NCBI GenBank assembly: GCA_016880395.1
Contig: JAEHDN010000107.1
Span: 1 to 11,937, forward strand
Direction of reading: 5' to 3'
DNA from: Candidatus Eiseniibacteriota bacterium
GTDB taxonomy: Bacteria; Eisenbacteria; RBG-16-71-46; SZUA-252
DNA length: 11,937 bases
The position numbers and the translations under genes are program-made. The notes under the pieces were generated by a model, which was not told the origin of the DNA, did no database searches, and saw only the letters and a program-made list of their open reading frames with translations. Positions 7,114-11,937 of this stretch are shown here, piece by piece (position 1 is the stretch's first letter; every line of letters starts with the position of its first letter).

Positions 7114-8267
7114 CGAGCGGCGCTGGCTCCCCCGGCGGCGGTCTCGACCGCCGCCCCCTGGGCGCCTGGCTTTCGGATGATGACCTTCGCGCCCGGGGAG
7201 AGTCGGAGCTGCCCGTCGGTCACGACCGGCTCGCCTGCCTTGAGTCCGCTCGACACCACGGTGAGCTCGTCCACCGTGCGCTCGACCTCCACCGGCCGCG
7301 GCGTGACGGTGGAGTCCGCATTCACGACGTAGACGTACGCCCCCTGCTGCCCCGTCGAGACCGCCTGCGACGGGACGACGATGGCGCGCGGAGCGACGTA
7401 GAGGACGAGGCGCACGTCCACGAACTGCCCCGGCACGAGGCGCCCGTCGGGATTCGGGAACTCCCCCTTCAAGAGCAGCGTCCCGCTCACCGGATCCACC
7501 GCGTTGTCGACGAAGACCAGGTTGCCTTCGATCGGCGCCGCCCCCGAGGGCATGACTTCGACCTGGGGATGCTCCTTGAGATACCGCTGGAGCACGGGGA
7601 CGTCCCGCTCGGGGATCGAGAAGCGAACCCGGATCGGATGCGGCTGGATCACCGTGACGAGCGGATCGCTCGTGGCCGCCTTCACGTAGTCGCCGACGTT
7701 CACGTGCAGCCGCCCGGTCCGCCCCGTGATCGGGGAGCGAATGGTCGCGAATTCCAGATTGAGCGCGGCGGTAGCGACCGTCGCAGAGTCCTCGCGCACG
7801 GTCGCGGCGAGCGCTTCCGCGTCCGCCCTCTTCTGATCCCATTCGGATTGCGAGAGGATCTTGTCCTCGTAGAGGCTCCGGCCCCGCTCCGCCTCGAGAC
7901 GTGCGGTCTCCGCCCGCGCGCGGTCCCCGCCGAGTGTCGCCCTGGCGTGCTCGAGCGCCGCCCGGAATGGACGGGGATCGAGCTGGATGAGCACTTGCCC
8001 CCGGGCGACCGCATCCCCCTCCCGGAAGGACACCCGCGTCACGACTCCGCCCACCTGCGATCCGATGGCCGCCGTCCGCAGCGCCTCGACGGTGCCGATC
8101 GAGCCCAGCGTGTAGGGCATCGGCTGCTCCACGACGGTTGCGACCCGGACGGGGACCCGGACGCTGCGGGTCTTCTTCTGGGCGGAGCATCCGCCGCCGC
8201 CGAAGGCGAGCACGGACGCGAGCAGGGTGGCGAGCGCGGGAAGGAGCGGGGAGCGGAACGGGGCCAT
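7110..8267 (-). CDS. MdtA/AcrA-type periplasmic adaptor of the RND pump
   Basis: Membrane-fusion protein of 385 residues that bridges the RND pump to a TolC channel. The N-terminus is a signal sequence ending in a Gly-rich stretch and Cys27 (AFGGGGCSAQKK). It resembles a lipoprotein signal but lacks the usual Leu at -3, so lipidation is uncertain. The lipoyl half-motifs are SQVGGVVTRVSFREGDAVARG (about 70-90) and IRSPITGRTGRLHVNVGDYV, flanking an alpha-hairpin. The beta-barrel contains VTVIQPHPIRVRFSIPERD, and LVPGQFVDVRLVL and AIVVPSQAV follow near the C-terminus; these match the MdtA order. The start is ATG at 8267 with AGGAGG only 3 nt upstream, an unusually short gap, and no better start exists before the signal peptide. 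The stop overlaps the RND start as ATGA. It is the first gene of the efflux locus, preceded by a putative ECF promoter. Confidence 0.95.
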   Translation of the reverse strand: MAPFRSPLLPALATLLASVLAFGGGGCSAQKKTRSVRVPVRVATVVEQPMPYTLGSIGTVEALRTAAIGSQVGGVVTRVSFREGDAVARGQVLIQLDPRPFRAALEHARATLGGDRARAETARLEAERGRSLYEDKILSQSEWDQKRADAEALAATVREDSATVATAALNLEFATIRSPITGRTGRLHVNVGDYVKAATSDPLVTVIQPHPIRVRFSIPERDVPVLQRYLKEHPQVEVMPSGAAPIEGNLVFVDNAVDPVSGTLLLKGEFPNPDGRLVPGQFVDVRLVLYVAPRAIVVPSQAVSTGQQGAYVYVVNADSTVTPRPVEVERTVDELTVVSSGLKAGEPVVTDGQLRLSPGAKVIIRKPGAQGAAVETAAGGASAAR

Positions 8268-8358
8268 ATGCCTCCTGATACAGCGACCGTGGGTCGGGTG
8301 TTGGGCCGGATGCGTGGCGCCAAACATGCCAGCTCCCAACCGTTTCATTTCTAGTCTG
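8268..8358. other. 91-bp intergenic region before the efflux operon
   Basis: It lies between the LEA-like gene stop (8359) and the adaptor start (8267). It holds the two-block motif at 8277-8308, the close-set AGGAGG at 8276-8271 and an 8-bp palindrome TGGCGCCA at 8315-8322. A 6-bp inverted pair GTTGGG/CCCAAC lies at 8300-8305 and 8335-8340. I see no hairpin with a T-tract, so nothing marks a clear intrinsic terminator for the upstream genes. Confidence 0.6.
8277..8308 (-). promoter_or_regulatory. Putative ECF promoter before the MdtA-like gene (motif copy 1)
   Basis: The minus strand reads CGGCCCAAC (8308-8300), 15 nt, then GCTGTATC (8284-8277). It matches the copy before the sigma gene in 16 of 17 positions of the two blocks, with the same spacing. 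The -10-like block ends only 9 nt before the ATG at 8267. A start point 6-8 nt downstream would give a 2-4 nt leader and lose the AGGAGG at 8276-8271. Either this transcript is nearly leaderless, or the motif is an operator, or the true start point differs. Confidence 0.45.
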
Positions 8359-8952
8359 TTACCGATTTTGATTCGTGGAGAGGTCGAACGTGATCGGTAC
8401 GGGGTACCGGATGGGACCGAGGGGCGTGTCGACGGTCGGCGCGATCCGAAGCGCGACCCGGTGCGCACTCGAGCCCTGCCCCGCCAGGGCCAGGGCCACC
8501 TCCACGAGATCGCGGCCACGCTCGTCGAAAAAGCTGACCAGGTTGAAGCCGACTCGGAGCGGGACATCCGCCGCCGCTCCGGGCGCGAACGACACCGGAT
8601 CCGCCAGCCGCCCGGCCACGACCTCGCGATCGTCCACCAGGTAGGACCAGTCCATCGCGACGAGCCGTGCGGTGACTGTGTTGGTCTCGGGATTCCGACC
8701 CTCGACGTGCACCGTCAGCTCCAGCGGGACGTCCGCCGCGGCCACGGCCAGCCCGAGTCGGGCGATCTCGGCGGCCGAGAGGTCCCCGTATGAGCGGATG
8801 CGCTCGAAGGGGACGCCGGCCACGCGGGGCGAGGAGATGCGGTCGAACCGGAACTCCACCTGGTGCAGCGCGGCCAGCTCGCGTGCGGCCGCACAGCCGC
8901 ACGCGAGCGTCAGCGTTGCAAGAAGGAGCGCCCGGAGATGCCTGCCCCTCAT
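8359..8952 (-). CDS. LEA14-like (LEA type 2) secreted protein, probable lipoprotein
   Basis: A 197-residue protein with a hydrophobic leader (about 6-17) followed by Cys18 and Cys20 (TLACGCAA), which looks like a lipoprotein signal although the exact lipidated Cys is unclear. The mature part matches the LEA type 2/WHy pattern: a beta-rich domain with LELTVHVEGRNPETNTVTA (78-96), DWSYLVDDREVVAGRLADPV (101-120) and alternating strands after a Pro/Ala turn, ending PVPITFDL. Family members are linked to desiccation and stress in plants; bacterial ones are often envelope lipoproteins of unknown role. The ATG at 8952 shares its A with the preceding stop (TGATG), so translation is probably coupled to the methyltransferase-like gene. 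There is no separate Shine-Dalgarno. The function is not known; the fold assignment is from pattern only. Confidence 0.72.
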   Translation of the reverse strand: MRGRHLRALLLATLTLACGCAAARELAALHQVEFRFDRISSPRVAGVPFERIRSYGDLSAAEIARLGLAVAAADVPLELTVHVEGRNPETNTVTARLVAMDWSYLVDDREVVAGRLADPVSFAPGAAADVPLRVGFNLVSFFDERGRDLVEVALALAGQGSSAHRVALRIAPTVDTPLGPIRYPVPITFDLSTNQNR

Positions 8953-9635
8953 CAATAGACGCCGGGCAGGAGACGCGCCGACTGTTTCATGTAGGCGCGG
9001 TACTCGTCCCCGAAGGCATCGATCAGAAGCGTCTCTTCGACGTCCATCCGCCGGTGGAACATCCAGAACACGACCGGCAGGAGGAGCACCGCCACGCTGC
9101 TCCGGAACACGCAGGCGAAGCCGACGTCCATGAGGAGGATGCCGACGTACGAGGGGTGCCGCGCCCAGCGATAGATCCCGCCCGTGTGGAGCGTGTGCCC
9201 CTCCTGGATCGCCACCACCGAGGCGAATCGCCGCCCGAGCGTGAGCATCGGCCAGACGCGGAGTAAGGCTCCGAGGGCGAGGATCACGAGCCCCGTGTAG
9301 CGGAGCGCGTCGCCTCCCGGCAGCACGAGGATGTCGCGCGCGTCCATGTAGGGCATCACCCACGCGGTGAAGAGCGAGTGGAACACGAGGAGCGGAAAGA
9401 AGGGTTTCCAGTCCGGCTCGTGTCGGACACCGCGGCTCCGTCCCGCGGTGCAGACGGTCATGACGGGCATCATGAGGAGGTGCACCACCACGACGCCCAC
9501 GCGGGCCGGATGCGCGAAGAACCCGGCCCAGCTTCCCCATCCCAGCACCAGGAGGAAGAGAAAACAGAAGACGTTGAGGGGAATGCCGACGACCTGCTTC
9601 CAGCTGATGCCCGGTCCCGCTGCGGCTCGTTCCAC
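8952..9635 (-). CDS. Isoprenylcysteine/phospholipid methyltransferase-family membrane protein
   Basis: A 227-residue protein with several membrane segments (about 15-38, 45-62, 80-96, 112-131 and 168-192). Its C-terminal signature is that of the ICMT/PEMT-like SAM-dependent methyltransferases: TGGIYRWARHPSYVGILLMD (151-170), a membrane hairpin, then the conserved E200-E201 and FGDEYRAYM (208-216). In the family the RHPxY and the paired Glu regions bind the methyl donor and face the membrane. Bacterial homologs act on unknown lipids or small lipophilic molecules rather than prenylated proteins. The GTG start at 9635 has GGAGG 4 nt upstream. The stop overlaps the LEA-like gene by one base (TGATG). 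An N-terminal extension of the frame beyond 9635 is not supported. The substrate cannot be inferred from the sequence. Confidence 0.85.
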   Translation of the reverse strand: MERAAAGPGISWKQVVGIPLNVFCFLFLLVLGWGSWAGFFAHPARVGVVVVHLLMMPVMTVCTAGRSRGVRHEPDWKPFFPLLVFHSLFTAWVMPYMDARDILVLPGGDALRYTGLVILALGALLRVWPMLTLGRRFASVVAIQEGHTLHTGGIYRWARHPSYVGILLMDVGFACVFRSSVAVLLLPVVFWMFHRRMDVEETLLIDAFGDEYRAYMKQSARLLPGVY

Positions 9636-9685
9636 GCGACCTCCCTTCCCGTTCCGCCCCTACCCGCCGGGTGCGTGGCCGCATT

Positions 9686-9979
9686 CTACCGCACTTCAAC
9701 GACGCGGCCCGGCAGGGGCGGCGGATCCGGCGGGCTCACCGCTGGCGGATCGCTCGCCGGGAACGACTCCTCGCCCGCCTCGTCGAGCCGGCGCATCGGA
9801 TCGAGCTCGGGCATGGCGTGCGGCTCGGGGCCCGGCGACCCGGGATGCGGGACGGGAATGCCCGGCTCGGGATCAGGCACGCGCGGAGGTGGTTCGGGGT
9901 TTGGTGATGGCGGATCGTGGCGGCGTGGCCTCTGCGGTGGAGAAGCAGGCGTCCGGGGACGCGTGTCGTCGGCTTGCAT
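9686..9979 (-). CDS. Small proline-rich protein with SFPASDPP motif
   Basis: A 97-residue protein of unknown function. Residues 8-57 are very Pro-rich with PxP and PEP/PDP runs and look disordered and soluble. A short acidic/basic stretch follows (MPELDPMRRLDEAGEES, 56-71), then SFPASDPPAV (72-81) and a Pro-rich tail. From memory, an acidic helix followed by FPASDP recurs near the C-terminus of many small, uncharacterised bacterial proteins; I know no function for it. There is no signal peptide, TM segment or Cys. The start is ATG at 9979 with a perfect AGGAGGT 7 nt upstream, which is why the longer open frame (to 10117) is not used. It stops with TAG 50 bp before the methyltransferase-like gene and may be co-transcribed with it. 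A strong Shine-Dalgarno argues that it is a real gene. Confidence 0.72.
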   Translation of the reverse strand: MQADDTRPRTPASPPQRPRRHDPPSPNPEPPPRVPDPEPGIPVPHPGSPGPEPHAMPELDPMRRLDEAGEESFPASDPPAVSPPDPPPLPGRVVEVR

Positions 9980-9986
9980 GGAGATG

Positions 9987-9993
9987 ACCTCCT
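9987..9993 (-). promoter_or_regulatory. Shine-Dalgarno of the SFPASDPP gene
   Basis: AGGAGGT on the minus strand, 7 nt from ATG at 9979. It is among the best ribosome sites in the window and fixes the start. Confidence 0.75.
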
Positions 9994-10004
9994 GGCTCGC
10001 GGCT

Positions 10005-10019
10005 GGAGCCGGAGGCTCC
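10005..10019. repeat. 6-bp inverted repeat, 3-nt loop
   Basis: GGAGCC (10005-10010), loop GGA, GGCTCC (10014-10019). It sits 12 nt upstream of the Shine-Dalgarno of the SFPASDPP gene, so it could fold in its leader. There is no T-tract. Confidence 0.4.
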
Positions 10020-10031
10020 GCCGTCGTGTCC

Positions 10032-10059
10032 GGGTGCCGCAGGCTGGCGGGCGGCACCC
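10032..10059. repeat. 9-bp perfect inverted repeat, 10-nt loop
   Basis: GGGTGCCGC at 10032-10040 pairs with GCGGCACCC at 10051-10059. It lies about 80 nt after the stop of the IMPDH-family gene, in transcription order, and before the SFPASDPP gene. No T-tract follows on either strand, so it is not a standard intrinsic terminator. It may be a rho-type pause, a 3' end protector or a leader structure. Confidence 0.55.
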
Positions 10060-10139
10060 CTTCATCGTGACAGACCGCGGACCCGGCGGGGGCGGGAAAG
10101 TGTCCGGCCGGGAGCACGCGAGGCAGCTACAAATGCGCG

Positions 10140-11597
10140 TCAGCGCTCGTAGGACTCCCGGCGCGACGCCGCCGACAGCGGAACGAGGAACTCCTCGGGA
10201 TGCTCGAGCAGGACGGCGCGCGCCGCGCCGAGCGAGGTCTCGCCGGCGTAGCTCACGGCCGAGCGCAGGTGCCCTCGGATCCGGTGGAGGACGTCGCGCA
10301 CGCTTCCACGATAGGGGACCTGCATCTCCTGTCCCTCGGACGGCGTCTCGAGCGCGCGCTCGAGATCCTCCTCGTCTCCCGCGCCGTAGTGGGTGTCCAG
10401 AACGGCCTGGGGAGAGGTCATGCCGCGGTAGATCTTTCGCTTCTCGCGCGTCGCCGGATCCTCGATCACCCGCCCCGGCGCCTCGTCTGTTCCGGAGAGC
10501 AGACTCCCCAGCATGACTGAGGACGCCCCGCAGAGGAGCGCGAGGACCACGTCCTTGTCGTGACGCATCCCGCCGTCGGCGATGATCGGCACGGAGTCTC
10601 CGAGCGCGAGCCACGCCTCGTGCACCGCCTGGAGCTGCGGCACGCCAGCGGCGGTCTCGAGTCGGGTGCGGCATCCGCGACCGGGGCCGATCCCCACCTT
10701 CACCGCCGCCGCGCCGAGGTCGCGCAGAAAGCGCGCCCCTTCGGCCGTGCCCACGTTCCCCGCGACCAGCTCCGCCGACGGAAAGCGCCGCGTGAGCTCG
10801 CGCATGGCCTCCGCCATGACCTCGGAATGTCCGTGCGCGATGTCGACGACGAGCGCGTCCGCTCCGGCCGCGAGGAGCGCCTCGGCCCGCTGGATGTAGT
10901 CGCCCCGGGCGCCCACGGCGGCGCCGACCCGCAGGCGCCCCTTTCCGTCCTTCGTCGAGTCGGGCCGGTCGCGCGAGAGGAGGATGTCGCTCTTCGTGAT
11001 GAGCCCCCGGATGCGCCTCCCCTCGTCCACGACCGGCAGCTTCTCGATCCGGTGCTCGTAGAGAATCCGCGTCGCCTCGTCGGGGCTCATCCCGGGACGC
11101 CCCACATGGAGCCGGTCGAACGGGGTCATGTGCCGCTCCACCAGCTCCAGGTCCCGACCCACGTCCCAGGGCATGTCGCGCTTCGAGAGGAGCCCGGCGA
11201 GCACGCCCGACCCCCGCTCCTCCTCGATCAGGAGTCCCGTCACGCCGTGGCGGCGTGTCGCCTCGCGCGCCTCGCGGATCGTGGCGCCCCGCGGCAGGCG
11301 CAGCGGATCCTCGACGATCCATCCGTGGCTCCGCTTGACGCGCTCCACCTCGCGCGCCTGCTCCTCGATGGAAAGCGCTCGGTGCACGATCCCGATCCCG
11401 CCCTCGAGCGCCATCGCGCGCGCCATGTCGGCTCCGGTCACGCTGTCCATGTTGGCGGAGACGATCGGGAGCTCGAGCGCGAGGCCCTTCGAGAAGGGGC
11501 TCGCGAGCCGGACCTTCGCGCGGGATCCGGCGCGTCCGAGTCGAGGCCGAAAGAGGAAGTCGTCGAACGTGCGGCCGTCGAAGAGATCCCGGCTCAT
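10140..11597 (-). CDS. IMP dehydrogenase/GMP reductase-family protein with CBS pair (GuaB or GuaB1-like)
   Basis: Cytoplasmic (beta/alpha)8-barrel enzyme of purine nucleotide metabolism, 485 residues, the usual IMPDH length. The N-terminus has TFDDFLFRPR (10-19) and SANMDSVTG (48-54 region). A CBS pair spans about 94-206, ending GLITKSDILL. The barrel continues with VDIAHGHS (251-258), AGNVGT (279-284) and the catalytic loop VGIGPGRGCRTR (301-312) with the nucleophile Cys309. DGGMRHDKDVVLAL (341-354), GSLLSGTDEAPG, YRGM (390-393) and SEGQEMQVPYRG (420-431) follow. Two features are not canonical. The usual GSxCxTR loop is GRGCRTR, and the flap has THY (402-404) where IMPDH has the Arg-Tyr pair. 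The MRH and SEG phrases recall GMP reductase and the actinobacterial GuaB1 proteins. It is therefore either a divergent IMPDH (IMP to XMP) or a GMP reductase-like enzyme (GMP to IMP). ATG at 11597 overlaps the ligase stop as ATGA, with GGGAGG 4 nt upstream. Confidence 0.9.
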   Translation of the reverse strand: MSRDLFDGRTFDDFLFRPRLGRAGSRAKVRLASPFSKGLALELPIVSANMDSVTGADMARAMALEGGIGIVHRALSIEEQAREVERVKRSHGWIVEDPLRLPRGATIREAREATRRHGVTGLLIEEERGSGVLAGLLSKRDMPWDVGRDLELVERHMTPFDRLHVGRPGMSPDEATRILYEHRIEKLPVVDEGRRIRGLITKSDILLSRDRPDSTKDGKGRLRVGAAVGARGDYIQRAEALLAAGADALVVDIAHGHSEVMAEAMRELTRRFPSAELVAGNVGTAEGARFLRDLGAAAVKVGIGPGRGCRTRLETAAGVPQLQAVHEAWLALGDSVPIIADGGMRHDKDVVLALLCGASSVMLGSLLSGTDEAPGRVIEDPATREKRKIYRGMTSPQAVLDTHYGAGDEEDLERALETPSEGQEMQVPYRGSVRDVLHRIRGHLRSAVSYAGETSLGAARAVLLEHPEEFLVPLSAASRRESYER

Positions 11598-11937
11598 CGT
11601 GCCTCCCGGTTCCGGTGGGCGCGGATCTCGGCGCGCGCGATCGCGCGAACGGTGTCGATCGTGTCGGCTAGGTCGGCGCGCTTGTCGTCCCGGTAGCGCT
11701 TCACCCGCGCGAACCGGAGCGCGAGGCCGCCCGGATACTGCGGACTCTCCTGGACGTCGTTGAACGTGACCTCCACCACCTGCTCGGGCCGGACGTGCAC
11801 CGTGTATCCATCCGTGCCGAGCGCGAGCGCCTGGAAGCGCTTCGTCTGCCAGTCGAGCATCGCGTCGGTCATTCCCTTGAAGGTTTTCCCCAGCATGACG
11901 AACCCTCCGGTCTCCGGATCGCGCGCGCCGAGATGCA
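11594..11937 (-). CDS. ATP-dependent DNA ligase, C-terminal OB-fold end (5' part outside window)
   Basis: The last 113 residues of a DNA ligase; the frame is open to the right edge. It begins HLGARDPETGGFVMLGKTFK and includes MTDAMLDWQT, VHVRPEQVVEVTFNDVQESP and ALRFARVKRYRDDK, ending near ADTIDTVRAI. This is the OB-fold C-terminal domain of ATP-dependent ligases, which wraps DNA and, through a basic motif, helps adenylate transfer. GK-F-KG-TD and the ALRFARV-RYR-DK run are the conserved landmarks, and the closest pattern I recall is mycobacterial LigB. The adenylation domain with the KxDG lysine lies beyond the window and cannot be checked. The stop overlaps the IMPDH-family start as ATGA. 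It is an accessory ligase next to the usual NAD-dependent LigA in most bacteria. Confidence 0.9.
   Translation of the reverse strand, partial: HLGARDPETGGFVMLGKTFKGMTDAMLDWQTKRFQALALGTDGYTVHVRPEQVVEVTFNDVQESPQYPGGLALRFARVKRYRDDKRADLADTIDTVRAIARAEIRAHRNREAR

Noticed and set aside
4717..7332. An 871-residue open frame on the plus strand
   Set aside because: It is antisense to the RND pump and adaptor and has His/Arg/Asp/Glu-rich composition with no family motif, as expected of a shadow frame in G+C-rich DNA.
3988..8190. A 1400-residue frame that would fuse extra sequence to the N-terminus of the RND pump
   Set aside because: Residues before the ATG at 7113 are Arg/Gly/Pro/Ala-rich and are the MdtA-like gene read out of frame. 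The pump proper begins with the family-typical MNLSSIFIQRPV.
8341..8346. TGAAAC on the minus strand as an ECF -35 element
   Set aside because: No matching -10 block lies 16-17 nt downstream, and unlike the CCAAC/GCTGTATC pair it is not repeated before the sigma gene.
8353..8358. Intrinsic terminator after the LEA-like gene
   Set aside because: No hairpin followed by a T-tract is visible on the minus strand between 8358 and 8268.
9736..11322. A 528-residue minus-strand frame
   Set aside because: Arg/Gly/Ala-rich shadow of the IMPDH-family gene; the real frame has the catalytic loop and CBS motifs.
1..11937. tRNA, rRNA, CRISPR arrays, insertion sequences or attachment sites
   Set aside because: I found no regularly spaced repeats, transposase motifs or tRNA-like cloverleaf; almost all of the window is covered by ordinary genes.

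Overview
The window is dense, G+C-rich (about two thirds by eye) bacterial DNA. Every gene I can support lies on the minus strand, so transcription runs from high to low coordinates. A TolC-type outer-membrane channel, periplasmic adaptors and a likely lipoprotein point to a two-membrane (Gram-negative-type) bacterium. GTG starts and four-base stop/start overlaps are frequent. The lineage cannot be fixed from sequence alone; an uncultured, high-GC soil-type phylum would fit, but that is a guess.

Right part (about 11.9 to 8.36 kb): the C-terminal end of an ATP-dependent DNA ligase overlaps an IMP dehydrogenase/GMP reductase-family enzyme with two CBS motifs by ATGA. A 160-bp spacer with two hairpins follows, then a 97-residue proline-rich protein carrying a SFPASDPP motif. 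Next come an isoprenylcysteine methyltransferase-type membrane protein and a secreted LEA14-like (LEA type 2) probable lipoprotein, coupled by TGATG.

Left part (8.27 kb to the left edge): an export and envelope-stress locus. In transcription order it holds an MdtA/AcrA-type adaptor, an MdtB/MdtC-type RND pump, an ECF sigma factor, a small single-TM protein (probable anti-sigma), a membrane-anchored Spy/CpxP/CnrX-like protein, a TolC-family channel and a second, MacA-like adaptor cut by the left edge. All junctions except RND pump to sigma are 4-bp NTGA overlaps. The layout suggests a pump that carries its own sigma, anti-sigma and sensor module, with one TolC shared by the RND pump and a second, probably ABC-type, exporter beyond the edge.

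The most interesting signal is a two-block, promoter-like motif, CGGsCCAAC-N15-GCTGTATC. It occurs with identical spacing in the only two noncoding gaps of the efflux locus: directly before the MdtA-like gene and directly before the sigma gene. This is what one expects if the ECF sigma drives both its own operon and the pump. One caveat is that the upstream copy sits so close to the start codon that its transcript would be nearly leaderless.
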